Assembly (NCBI GenBank): GCA_028551475.1
Contig: CM052361.1
Coordinates: 20,845,491-20,909,490, forward strand
DNA: 64,000 nucleotides
Direction: 5' to 3'
DNA from: Casuarina equisetifolia
Taxonomy: Eukaryota > Streptophyta > Magnoliopsida > Fagales > Casuarinaceae
The notes below the pieces were generated by a model. It was not told the DNA's origin, did not search any database, and saw nothing but the letters and a program-made list of their open reading frames with translations. This document shows positions 21,253 to 33,250 of this stretch, piece by piece (the stretch's first letter is position 1; each line of letters opens with the position of its first letter). A program made the translations under genes and the position numbers.

Positions 21253-24200
21253 ATGTGTGGAATTCTTGCTGTTCTTGGTTGCTCCGATGACTCTCAGGCC
21301 AAGAGGGTTCGCGTGCTTGAGCTTTCCCGCAGGTAAGTTATATTCTCCTACTACCTCTCTTTCTGTATCTTTTTGTTTTCATTTTCTTGTCCTATTTTCT
21401 TTTTGGTATAAGATAAACATAACGGAAAAGTTGTTTGTTTTTCCAACGAATTTTCAGAGACATGACGATATCCACGGAAAAATGTGGTGTTTGTTCCTTT
21501 GTCAAAGTGATTTCCCTTTCATTTCTTTTGACTCAAGCTTTTGTTTCTTTTTGGGACTCAAGCCTTTGTTTCTTTTGCATGATTGTAATGAAATTTTAGT
21601 TTGTGAAACCGAAACAAAGATGAAGAAGGAAAAAGAAAACCATCTTCGTCATGTTGCGAGTTCATGGTTCGTCCATAATCATGAATCTTGGACCATGGTG
21701 GTGATATAATGGTCCCACGCTTACGTTCTCAGTGGGAAAGCTTCATTTATTAGGGAAAACACTGAATGATGAAATTTCGTACTCCACTAACATTGTTGTG
21801 ATAGCAGTCACCTACCTCACGGGGACAAATAGTGTTAAGCATTTGATCATACTGGTCATGTGCGATGTGGGTCCATGTAATAGTTCTATGATAAGTAGGG
21901 ACTTTTCTTAGATATGGAATTCCTGTACAATACACCAAGAAGACACTGCATTTTGAAACGCCATCTGTTTTGATGTTGCAGACTGAAGCACCGCGGTCCA
22001 GACTGGAGTGGGCTCTACCAGCATGGAGATTGCTATTTGGCTCATCAACGGCTAGCTATTATTGATCCTGCTTCCGGTGATCAACCTCTCTTCAATGAGG
22101 ACAAGGCAATTGTTGTTACGGTAGGCAATTTTCTAAAACGTCGTTGACAGTGATGTTTTGGCATTCTACTATTTTTCGCTTCTTATGTTCTGTCTGGTCT
22201 GAATGAGGTAACTTGTTAGCCTTCTTTTCGTTGGTTGCAAAATGATGGTGGAGTTTGTTTTGAACATTAGGTGAATGGAGAAATTTACAATCATGAAGAT
22301 CTGAGGAAGAGTTTGCCGCATCACAAGTTTCGAACTGGCAGTGATTGTGATGTTATTGCTCATCTGGTGGGTCACCTTGCCACGCCTTTGTTACAAGGAT
22401 TAATCCGAAATTGTCATTCTTCTTGTTCAACCAAATAACAAGTCTTCCTTAATTAATCTGTGTGTAGTACGAGGAGCATGGGGAGAATTTTGTGGACATG
22501 CTGGATGGTATGTTTTCTTTTGTCCTGCTGGATACCCGTGACAACAGCTTCATCGTTGCTCGTGATGCTATTGGGATCACTTCCCTTTATATTGGATGGG
22601 GTCTTGATGGTAATGTCCCAGATAATTCCTTTCTTTCTCAAAAAAGAAAAAGAAAAATGGCAAAATTTATGGTGACTTAATCCTACTCTACTTGTACTCA
22701 GGCTCTGTTTGGATATCATCGGAGCTTAAAGGATTGAATGATGACTGTGAACATTTCGAGTCCTTTCCCCCTGGTCACTTGTACTCCAGCAAATTTGGAG
22801 GACTTAAGCGTTGGTATAATCCTCCTTGGTTCTCTGAGGCTATTCCATCAACCCCGTATGATGCTCTTGCGCTAAGACGCGCTTTTGAGAATGTAAGGTT
22901 CATGAATTGTAAATCATAAGGGACTCTAACTTAATTCATAGACGCTTCAAGATTTTGATTATATGTGCTGGGTTTTAAATGTGCAGGCTGTGATCAAAAG
23001 GCTGATGACCGATGTGCCTTTTGGGGTTCTGCTGTCCGGGGGCCTTGATTCATCACTGGTTGCCTCTATAACGGCTCGTCACTTGGCTGGCACAAAGGCT
23101 GCCAAACAATGGGGGGCACAACTCCATTCTTTCTGCGTAGGCCTTGAGGTGAGTTGTAAATTCCCATTACATCCAATTATACTGCGGTTCATGGATGTTC
23201 CGTTTGGTCTCAAAACAGTTTGTCCTTCTGATGAGCAGGGTTCACCAGATCTGAAGGCTGCGAAAGAAGTTGCAGATTATCTGGGTACAGTGCATCATGA
23301 GTTTTATTTCACCGTTCAGGTATTGATGGAGAATTAGTATTTTAAGCTGTAGACCTCCGGCGTAATTTAAATAGCTTTCTACAAAATGTTTAACTTTTGT
23401 CTTTGAATTGTGACAGGACGGGATTGATGCCATAGAAGATGTTATATATCATATTGAGACTTATGATGTTACGACCATAAGAGCAAGCACCCCTATGTTT
23501 CTTATGTCGCGTAAAATTAAATCACTAGGGGTGAAGATGGTGATTTCTGGTGAAGGTTCTGACGAGATCTTTGGTGGGTATTTGTACTTCCACAAGGCCC
23601 CAAACAAGGAGGAGCTCCACCGTGAAACATGCCAGAAGGTGCTATGATCTTTTTCCAAGTATAGATTGTTGATATATAGGCTGGTATATGAGAGACAATA
23701 TGAGTAATTTTCTATTCTTGTATGCAGATTAAGGCACTACACCAGTATGACTGCCTTAGAGCAAATAAGTCAACATCTGCCTGGGGATTGGAAGCTCGAG
23801 TTCCCTTTCTGGACAAAGAATTCATCAATGTTGCGATGTCTATTGATCCAGAGTGGAAAATGGTATTGAATTGCCACTCAACAAATTGGGTTTTGCTCTA
23901 TTTTTCCTGTTGTTGCCAAGATCTTAAAATTACAAAATACGCTAGTTTCACCATTTTTTTCGTTTGATGACAGATCAAACGAGACGAAGGACGCATTGAG
24001 AAATGGGTTCTGAGGAAGGCCTTCGATGATGAGGAGCATCCTTATCTGCCAAAGGTATTGAATCCTCAGTTTTCACCCGAAGTGTCTGTATAGTAACTTC
24101 ATAGCTAACGTGTCCTCTTTGATGCGTGCAGCACATTCTGTACAGGCAGAAAGAACAATTCAGCGATGGAGTTGGCTATAGTTGGATTGATGGCCTCAAA

Positions 24201-24741
24201 GACCATGCTGCTACTCATGTAATTATCTATATATGTACGATTGTAAATGATATTCTGTGACTGCCCCAGGTGATAATCACTGGTCAATTTATATTTTCAG
24301 GTGACTGATAAGATGATGCTTAATGCTGCACGCATTTACCCCCACAACACTCCCACTACAAAGGAAGCATACTACTACAGGATGATCTTCGATCGGTTCT
24401 TCCCCCAGGTTCTTTTCCGGCACATTAATCATTTATGCAGATAACATTGAGACTCCTCGAATTTGTCATGCTTATCTTCTGTTTGCCGTTTGGTTTTGCA
24501 GAACTCAGCCAGTCTGACTGTCCCTGGTGGAGCAAGTATAGCCTGCAGCACAGCTAAAGCTGTTGAGTGGGACGCTGCATGGAAGAACAATCTTGATCCT
24601 TCTGGCAGGGCTGCTTTAGGAGTGCATGTTCAAGCTTATGACGACCAGGTGAAACCTGTCGGCGGCGGCATCCCAGAGATTATTGACGATGTGCCTCTGA
24701 AGATGGGAGTTAACACTGCGGGAGTAGCAATCCAAAGCTAG
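21253..24741 (+). CDS. ASN1: Asparagine synthetase (glutamine-hydrolysing)
   Basis: Thirteen exons (21253-21332, 21982-22120, 22271-22366, 22468-22609, 22702-22892, 22987-23148, 23239-23319, 23417-23638, 23728-23862, 23974-24054, 24132-24218, 24301-24408, 24502-24741), all GT-AG and in phase, encode 587 residues, a normal plant length. The protein makes asparagine from aspartate, glutamine and ATP in the cytosol for nitrogen transport. It starts [10 protein letters not shown], so Cys2 is the glutaminase nucleophile after Met removal. The N-terminal Ntn domain covers about 1-200. The synthetase ATP loop SGGLDSS is at 233-239, followed by [11 protein letters not shown]. The C terminus GVAIQS resembles the IQS ending of Arabidopsis ASN1, so class I is likely but not proven. 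The intact partner of the stub at 4843-4954. Confidence 0.97.
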
Positions 24742-24819
24742 TATTCCTGTTGTTATTCAGAGCTATACATAGTTTCATGGTCTATTTTCAAGATTTTGCA
24801 AGCTGGGTTGTGTAAAGGG

Positions 24820-25005
24820 AATACATAAACGCTAGGAAAGTACTCCTATGGTATTTTCAAAGATGATGTATTACCAAAACGTTGTACTTTTCTTTATGAA
24901 CTGTTTTAAGAAAATACATAAGTGCTAGGAAAGTACTCTAATGGTATTTTTCAAAGATGATGTATTATCAAAACGTTGTACTTTTCTTTATGAACTGTGT
25001 TAAGA
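24820..25005. repeat. 93-bp tandem duplication in synthetase 3'UTR
   Basis: Two adjacent units start AATACATAA-GCTAGGAAAGTACT (24820 and 24913) and end near TTTATGAACTGTTTTAAG. Copy A has a single unit at about 5035-5125, so this doubling is private to copy B. Confidence 0.9.
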
Positions 25006-25349
25006 AAGCATGGAATTTCCCCTTTTTGTGTAAATATGTCCAAAAGTTACCAGTATCTTGCTTGGTTTGATCCCCACATTCTACCTGCTACCGTTAAAAT
25101 TAGATGGCGCCCGTGCTGGCCCAGTGCTTTTCTCAGCCCAGGGCTGATCAATAATGGCTTTTCAGCCTGTGAACATGTGGATCACATCCCCAAAGGGTAT
25201 AAGTCTCGGACGGCGGTGTATTTGTTAAGGGGTAGCCCAGTCCAACCAGTTCTGAGCTTAAAAGGTGGAGACCAGGTTGAAGCCGTTCAGGGCTGGACCT
25301 ATCTTTTGCAATTCTATGCATTAAATAACAAAAACTCTTCCCAAAAACC

Positions 25350-25421
25350 TGTGGCTGCTGGGATTCGAGCCCAGGTCTCCACGGCCACAACGTGGAATTC
25401 TCACCACTAAACTACAGCCAC
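25350..25421 (-). tRNA. trnH-GUG (nuclear): tRNA-His (anticodon GTG)
   Basis: A full cloverleaf forms on the minus strand. The 7-bp acceptor is GTGGCTG with CAGCCAC plus discriminator A. The anticodon stem CCACG/CGTGG encloses loop TTGTGGC (anticodon GTG). The T arm is CTGGG-CTCGAAT-CCCAG. The internal A box TAGTTTAGTGG and B box GGCTCGAATCC fit pol III promoters. A TTTTT terminator lies four bases past the 3' end. There is no intron. The form is nuclear. Its dead duplicate is at 5462-5533. Confidence 0.95.
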
Positions 25422-25574
25422 CTTATACAATTTATCAGACGCATATATGTAGATCATGCTCTTTTCTGGTCTAAAAACTTTAACCTCGGCAAAGTCTTGG
25501 CTGGTACAACTAGTTGGAAGTCAATAGCTATCGTTGCTGGTTGACATAAAGAAAACCTTGTCAAATGACCATGT

Positions 25575-25882
25575 AATTAGGTTTCAACTGGAGAAAATGA
25601 GGAAAATAAAGCAATTACTTTCACTTTAGAACAAATAGGTTGAGTTGGTGATTGTTTTTAACATATTGTATATTTATGTATAGATCATCTTCCTTCCTTA
25701 TAGATTTTTGAACAGAAAAGAATTATTCAATTAGGTTTGGAGTGGAGAAAATGCAGAAAACAAAGCAACTACTTTTACCTCAGAACAAACAAGTTGAGCT
25801 AGTGATTTTTTTTAACATATTGTATATTTATGTATAAATCATCTTCCATCTTTTAGATTTCCAATTAGAAAAGAATTGATTG
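25575..25882. repeat. 154-bp tandem duplication
   Basis: Two units begin AATTAGGTTT (25575 and 25729) and share AACATATTGTATATTTATGT. Copy A has one equivalent at about 5809-5960. This is a second expansion private to copy B. Confidence 0.85.
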
Positions 25883-26299
25883 GTAACGAGATCCCTTAGA
25901 AGAGTGATTAGGTAAGCTTAAGATTGATCATTGATTTTCTTAAAACTAAGCATCACATTCTCCAAAATATGTCCCATTAGTCGAAGTACAACATACAAGG
26001 AAGTATCTAAGAAAAAGCAAGGAGATGGGATTAGAAGTTGCAAAAACTAGTGTTGATAAAAGCCCTCTTTTGCTTTCATGCATTAGCAAAGGTAGCTTTT
26101 TTTTTTTTCACTTCTAATTGAAAAAACTTTATATTTCAACAATGAAATAAGTGAGCCTTATTTCTTGATTTCTAACAATATGCATTTACTTTACATGAGA
26201 AGGTATAAATATGCAACTCTCTTGCCAAACATATTGCAAAAATTTGAAACCATTAAACTAGTTAGTACCTAGATGGGTAAAACTTAAAAAAACCAAGTT

Positions 26300-26575
26300 A
26301 TACAGAACAATTGATTCTAGGTATCAAGTAGCCCAAAAAAGCACCAGTGGCTACAACCAACAGATTGGGCATGGTTGGCGTGTTTTTCAAGGCTAAAATT
26401 GCCATTATAGATAGAAAGATGCTTGTCTTTCCTTAGCACCAATAGCATGGTTATGTCTAGCAAATATGCAAGGCTGCTTATCTCCTTCAACATCATATTC
26501 ACTATCCTTATTTGATCAGGGTATGCCCTTAGGTATTAGTTCCATTCAATGGCACCATCATGTCGTAGAAATTCT

Positions 26576-26606
<31 letters not shown>

Positions 26607-27225
26607 CATCATAAGGCTAACACTCCTTCACTTGGGTTGTTAATGTTAGGCACACAACAAATCAAGAGAGGTATTATGGAGGTTGACAACTTGTACTCAA
26701 TAATGTACAAAGCATTCCAAGTGAGTCATTGACAAACATCACAATCTTCCCACTCATTCTTTTTAAAAATTCAAGCCCACCAAATCTATTACCATTAATA
26801 TGAAATATCATCAATATTGTAAGACAATAGAAACACAACATTAGTATCTTTTGAAAAGAAAACAATTGTTCCCTTTGGGAGCTCACAGTAAAGGGGCTTC
26901 CACTAATACTTAAGTTAATCAAAATTTGACTACTCAAACATTTGGCAATTGAACTTGGCATCAATGAATGGATAGCTAGAAGCTTGGTATACTGGATATG
27001 TGTCATCACAAACCCAAGTACAACAAATAATGCATAGGTGCTCTAGTTGGCTTGGATTATAGGTCCTCTATGGTGGTGGGTATTTTGATATTTCTCAAAC
27101 TCATTATAATGGTTGAGGAAGCTATATGGAATTGAACCAAAAAGAAGACATAATGTTACTAAACATAACCCAAAAGAACAACATGAGGACTAGAAAAAAA
27201 AAAAGCACCATCATAGAGGCTAATA
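26300..27225 (-). pseudogene. TBL pseudogene (copy B)
   Basis: Positional homologue of the intact TBL at 6300-8143. Parts of exon 5, the start of exon 2 and exon 1 remain. Exons 3 and 4 and the rest of exon 2 are deleted between bases equal to 6728 and 7641 of copy A. Both catalytic motifs are mutated: GDS reads NDS and DCSH reads GCSH. A stop cuts the conserved end after GLLDT. Many changes are C-to-T or G-to-A and most CpGs are gone. A (GTT)n run of about 31 bases (26576-26606) interrupts exon 5. Confidence 0.93.
26576..26606. repeat. (GTT)n microsatellite
   Basis: About ten GTT units inside the TBL pseudogene. Copy A has only GTTGTTGATGTCG at the equivalent point, so the run grew after duplication. 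Confidence 0.9.
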
Positions 27226-28326
27226 GAGAGATAGAAAAACATAAGCAAAAAAAGAAATAAAAGAGAGAGGAGTTATATATTATAAAAAGTACGGTTAAGT
27301 TTTGTAGCAACCTATAAAAATATAGAGGATTTTTTCTTTGTTATGTCCATATGAAGATAACCAATATCAGTTCACGTGAGTTGGATAGATCAGTGGTAGT
27401 GTGATTTTGGTTTGGACTTTTCAACTATAAATAGAGAAAGATAACTGTTATATTTCTTCAATGGTCAGGAACGGTTAACTTGTGCTTTGGAGTTTTCAAT
27501 TTATTTATTCATCATGTGGGACCTTTAAACTCCCTCCATTATGTAATTATTGTGGTTGTTAGCTTGTATAAGGAATCATAGCATATTAAAAGAAAGAGGT
27601 GATTTCTGAGGTGCATTACTAATATGAAAATAGAACTTTTTATTAGCAAAAGCATATGAAGCCATAATAAGCCATAAAATCCTAAGAATCTTTCTTTGCT
27701 TTTGGAAGCTCCTCTTCAATCTTAACATGCATGCATTTAGGTGTTCTTTGATTGTTGCTCCCTATCATAAACCCAAATCCATAAAGAGCCAAGAGTGGAG
27801 GTAATTAAAGAAGCCTCTCTAGTAATCTGGGGATGAAATTTGTATTCAAATTTGCTTGATTCCAATGTATAACATAAAGGTTCTCTTTGTACTATAATCA
27901 AGTATTTATTTACAACTATATCATTTGCTTGTTGAAATTTTATTCTATTCCCAATATACTCGCATTGCATCTCCAACATTACCTTTTTTTTTAGTATTGC
28001 ATAATTGTTTAGAACAATTTTATAGGATAGGTGGAAGATTTTTCTTGAAAAACAAGGGTTAAAAAATGGAAAAGGAAGGTGGATCCATGAAAAGGAAGCC
28101 AATCGGGAGATAAGGCCAAGATGTTGACCGTTGTCCCAATTTCTTTTTGAGCAATGGTAGCATAAGGTCATCTTATTTGTAGCTTTCATCCTTTACTTGG
28201 TACCTTAAAGTCCGATTCCTATATCTTATCCCTTACAAAAAAAAAAAAAAAAAAGAGAATGAAGAATACTTGCAAGACTAAAAAAAATAAGACAAGATTT
28301 CCTACTTTCTATGTATGAAAGCAATT

Positions 28327-28408
28327 GTTCAAAGTAAATGTTCAAAGTAAATATTCAAAGTAAATATTCAAAGTAAATATTCAAAGCAAATGTTCAAAGC
28401 AAATGTTC
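28327..28408. repeat. 13-bp minisatellite
   Basis: Six to seven units of TTCAAAGTAAAT(A/G), the last ones with GCAAATG, in a head-to-tail array. The base changes run in order along the array. Confidence 0.9.
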
Positions 28409-30025
28409 TTTGCTTTCCTTCACCCACATCCATAGAACATTAGTCTTTTATAATAGACTTAAGGAGAAGTATTTTTAACTAGATTTATATTGACACCATT
28501 CTTGGCCTCCCATTATATAAATTTGAGTTGCTCTTTTTCTAATCCATAATTGGATGCATGCCTACTATGTTAGGATCATAAAGTACTTCATAAAGTTAAA
28601 TTCAAATCTTTTAAAGTCTATCAAATATAACAGTGTCGTTGAGAGGGTGCTAGGAAATTTATGGATTGAAAATTCAAAAATAGCATCCTTTGCATAAGCT
28701 AATGATAGTGCCACTGCATGAAAGGCAACAATATGATATAAAAAGCCAATGGTTTCCTCTTAGATTAATAAGAGAAGGACAAACAATTATTATAGTTGTT
28801 ATGCAATCAATCAATCATGAATACTTAGACTTTTGATGTCTTTATCATTCTTTACAATAAAAGATGTATTAACACATCCTAATATTTATAAAAATAATTT
28901 AATTGATATGCATTTTTTTATATAATTTCCTTAGGACTTTCATTTATTATATATGAGTTTTATAGTTTCAAATTCCATGTTTGACAAATTGAGTTAATTA
29001 AACCAATGGCATCTCTGAATCATCTTAATTGGATGTTAATAAAGAATGGGCTAAGGTGGGCCCATTTTGCTTATCAACTTCGGGGGAACTTAGAATACAA
29101 CATGAGTCACTAGTGCAAAGAATTTTTGGCCGTGTTCCTTTGGTTGGTGCACTTTCCTTGACAATTGTGATGTCATGTGTCGAGAGCCAGACTTGTCACA
29201 TCATGCTTGCTAGCAAGATCCTAGTTTGAGCATACTATACCACACCTTGATTCTTAGTCCCATCTTCAAACCCAATCTACATTTCATTGTTATTTATCAT
29301 TTATCTTCCAACACTTGTTTTGCATAAATGGTTTGTTAAATTTATTGCTTTTTTTATACAATCTTGTTTCAATGTGATTTGGGCATAGTTGATAATATGA
29401 GGAAAAGTGAAAGAAAATTAAGGAAAAATTTGTAATGAAAGAGAAAGGAATCCTTACTTTTCTTTTTAGGTTGGATAGTTCTTTGATTGATTCTATAATA
29501 ACTTAAAACAAAACACTATTTAAAATAAAAGTACAATTTTTTCTTTTTATATTGAAGAATCAATTCTAATAATTGGTGGAATCATTGTTGGAATTACCTT
29601 AAATGTGACAACATGCTTTTCAATTGCCTTCTTTGTTAAAGTTAAATTTGATTGTGTAGAAAGCATAAAATATCCAAAAGCCTTTATTAAGAAAATAAAA
29701 AGTGAGATCGACTTTTACGAGTTTGCAATGATAGGGTTTAGATTACTTCTTGTGAGATGTGTCCCTCTTTTTGGACCAAACATAGAAAATTAATATATAA
29801 AGAAGCATAAAAGCATCAATTCCTTTGTTTTTTTGTTTTTGTGCAAACGTGGGATTTTGAATTGGTGCAGTATGAGTTTTTATCTAAAAAGAAATTCATC
29901 CAATAAAGCTTGAAATATTTATCATTGCAAAGCTTTTAAATTTCGTGCTTCTTAGCCTTTAGCTTTTCCAACATATTAAAATAAAAATTAATGCTACCAT
30001 GATAGCATGCCATGTTACTATGCCA

Positions 30026-30475
30026 GTCTTTTGAAGGCCCAAGTCCACCATTCCACACCTCATTGGGAAGAGTAGTGTTTAAGGCTTATAAGATCTTTCA
30101 CAAGTACCAATCTTTCTAGCGTGGGACTAAATGTCCAATACTTTTCAACAATTTAAACTCAGTTTTATTTGCTAATGAAAGACTAGCCTAGTTGCATAAT
30201 TAGACTGGCATATATGAAAGAATGTCCAACTTTGATACCATCTTGAAGGCTTAGGTTCACCTTTCTCCAAAAGATCTCATTAGGGAGGTATTCAAAGTTT
30301 ATAAGACATTTCATAAGTGTTAATATCTTTGATGTGGGATTGAGTGTTCAACATTTTTTTGTAGTCTAACCTTAGTCTTATTTATTGGCAAAAGATTGGC
30401 CTAACCATAGGATTAAGTTTGCACACATGGAAGAAGACCCAACTTTAATACCATACTAAAGGCCTATGTCCACAA
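30026..30475. repeat. Imperfect ~205-bp tandem repeat
   Basis: About 2.2 units share GAAGGC-TAGGTTCACC, TTATAAGA-TTTCA-AAGT, GATGTGGGA-T-A-TGT and GACTGGCCTA-like text. A third partial unit starts near 30460. The GTGGGACT motif is common in plant dispersed repeats. Confidence 0.75.
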
Positions 30476-31639
30476 AGTTCCACTAATGACACAATTTTTA
30501 GTTTGTTACCCATCATTGGTAGTTAACCTTGATTGAAATCAAAACTAGTCGCAAATCATTTGCTAGATCTATTATAAGCTCACTACATGTTACCCCAAGG
30601 CCATTTATATTCAAAAACTTATTATCTTTCTCTAAATTTATAAGATAATAACTATAATTTTGTGTTTTATCTTGATTTTCATATTTTACAAAGCCTTCAT
30701 ATAAGCTAGAGCCAAATGACAAGTAAGGTTGATTGTAAACTCTACCACTTAATGCAATTGGCAACTTCACTATAATCGACTATAATAGCTATTCATATGA
30801 ATAAATTGATATGCTAATATCATTGCCTAGGCCATGCTACCTATCATAACATGGAAAAGCTAGCACATGCTACTATGACAAAGTTTATCTCACCCTTTAT
30901 AGAAAAATGTATCACAAGTTCCACTAGAATTAGTATACTTTGAGTTAAGACTACTCCTATAACTTTTTCTAAGGGAAATAAATACTAGCTTTATTGGTGA
31001 CTTTTCAATATTTGTGTAGACTTATATTCTTTCTTCCAAGGATTAATTTCTTAAAATTTTTAAGAATTTCCACAAATGTGTAGAAAATCAACTCAATATA
31101 GAAATAAAAAGCAATGTAATTCATCCATAAATCATACCAAAATTTATTAATTAAACATGACATTTATTAATGAGTATCAAGACCCATATGCTTTATTTCA
31201 AATCAAGTCTACCAAAGAAAACATTGACACAATGTTTAAACTGGGCTTTCATGATTCATCATGTTTATTTGTATCTTTAACATTGAGATTTTGCTTTTGA
31301 GTCTACAACTCATATTATAAATAGGTTGCCAACCCAATAATACAAAACAAGTCTTCTCAATAGAAATTATTTCATACCCACCTTTAATATCACGTTTAAG
31401 TATATTTGTGTGTCTAGTATATTCATATCTAAGACTTTATACACAAAACAAGTTAACTCATCACTCAACCTCTTGCATACTTCCTTGGCTTTCCCATAAT
31501 ATATAAAGGGTATTGATGTCTTTATATTAAAAGACAAATTTTTAATTATTATAGATACCATTTCTAATGAAAACATCTACTTTTATCGAAACCCCAAAAT
31601 CAAAACCCCCATCATCAATTTTGGCACAATATTTCATAT

Positions 31640-32090
31640 AGCATTTCCTACCTCCACCACTTTAAATCCATCATAACCATCCAATTCATCACTCACCTTA
31701 CAAGAACCACCCTCCTCACAATACCATGCAACCTACACAACTTGCCACCCTTATTTGCCACATGGCAACATGGCTTAAAGGAGGAACTATACTAATTATG
31801 AAGAATAGAAGGTCATAATTCTTCCAAAATTTATGAGCTTGTCTTTTACTCAATATAATGCATAAGTTTTTCTAGCATAGCAATTTCTACCTTTACCACT
31901 TCAAATTTATTACAACTATCCAATCCATCACCCACCTTACAAGAACCACCTCTCCTTAATATTGTGCAACTTGCACAACCTCCCTAACCCCTACTTTTTA
32001 CCCCACCTATCACATGGTAACATGACTTAAAGGTGGAACTATACTAACTCAGCAATGTGCAAGGTCATAATCATTCCACATTTATGGGCT
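31640..32090. repeat. Imperfect ~235-bp tandem duplication
   Basis: Two units share CATAGCA-TTTCTACCT-CACCACTT, CACCTTACAAGAACCACC, CACATGG-AACATG-CTTAAAGG and GGAACTATACTAA. No coding frame is conserved between them. Confidence 0.8.
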
Positions 32091-32369
32091 AGTCATTTTT
32101 CTTCTTCTTTTTCTTTTTTCTCTCATGCATTTAAATTCACATACCTAGGTCTTGAACTTGAAACCTAGAGATTCTAGGCCTTACTAGCTTACCATTGCAT
32201 CTTCTCTTTGCCCACTAAAACTTCTCTTCCAATGAAGCTCCAAAATCTTCACAAAGACCCTAAGTTTGTCATCGATTTCCTCCAATAAGTCATTACCCTT
32301 AATGAGAAACTAGAAATTGTTGGAGAATAGATAACAAAAAATGAGTATTTAAAGCATATCTTTAGTAGT

Positions 32370-33250
32370 TTGGGCTCTTCCACATTGACCTGTATAGCAT
32401 ATTTCTTGATAATGTATAGTGATGATATTGTTTTTACTGACTTTCTTGTAGTTCTCATCACTTCACTCTTACCCACAATTAAGTGGAAATTTATTATTGA
32501 GAACTTTGGCTCATTCCACTATTTCCTTGGCTTTGGTCTAGCTCATTGCTTAAGGCCTTTGCCTTTGTTAAACAATATTTGTCTTGGTTACTTTCCTTGC
32601 AACTTGGAACATCCTCCCTCCTTTCACTACAAAGATCCTTTCCTAAATCCTATAAATTATTGCAAAGTTGAGTATATTTTAATACATGACTTTCATCAAA
32701 CTTGACATCTCCTTGTCAACATTGTTTGCCAATTCATATATACATCATCAGCAAATAGTCATACAGATCATTAAATTCCTCACCTACACTTTATGCTACA
32801 ATATCTTTTTTACCAAGATTCCTTTTTTAAAATTTTGTGTCTTTAGCAATGCAGGATAAACAAGTGATAGTAATGAACACTACGCTATTGGTGGCTTTTG
32901 TGTGTTTCTTAATACTAACCTCATTTTTTGGAGCTCTTGTAAGTAGTGTACTATCTCACAATCTAGAACAAAGTCCTAGTACAAGAGCCTTACCAACTCT
33001 ACAATAGAGTTTATTTGGTTAGAAGCCCTTCTTTAGGTTCTCCATGCTTCCATCCTTGGACTTCGCACACTTTGGTGTGAAAATCTATTTGCAATCCATC
33101 TTATCACCAATGTCATAATTCATGCTTCAACTAGACACATTGAAATTAATTTTCACTTAGAGAGTGCATAACTAGGCACCATTTCAAATCCATTTCATCT
33201 CATCCAAACATTTAGTCTATGATATTTTACTAGTAGCCTCTCCGAGTCGT
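32370..33250 (+). mobile_element. Degenerate Ty1/copia RT and RNase H fragment
   Basis: On the plus strand, YSDDIVFTD near 32413 matches the copia reverse-transcriptase active site (Y-x-DD), followed by FGSFHYFLGF (family: LG-x-L-x-YFLG). The stretch 32850-33200 reads as broken RNase H text (FCVFL-NTNLIFW, then FHLESA-like) with several stops. Integrase and LTRs were not found. Orientation is opposite to the copia remnant at 362-2979, so it is a different insertion. Confidence 0.7.

Larger units (their letters stand above)
24628..27250. repeat. Segmental duplication, copy B
   Basis: Homologous, same order and orientation, to 4843-8200: end of asparagine synthetase, 3'UTR, tRNA-His and TBL. 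Here the synthetase and tRNA are intact and the TBL is destroyed. It is shorter than copy A chiefly because of a 914-bp deletion in TBL and the absence of two repeat expansions. Confidence 0.9.
27251..32369. other. AT-rich, gene-poor repeat region
   Basis: No supportable gene in about 5 kb. The longest frame, 28189-27737 minus (150 codons), has no family text. It contains an A-run (28238-28254), a 13-bp minisatellite and two larger tandem duplications described separately. Some of 28.5-32.3 kb may be worn retroelement sequence leading into the copia RT remnant at 32370. Confidence 0.45.

Noticed and set aside
28327-28408. Regular short repeats, considered as a CRISPR-like array
   Set aside because: Units are contiguous with no spacers, and the genome is plant nuclear DNA; it is a minisatellite.
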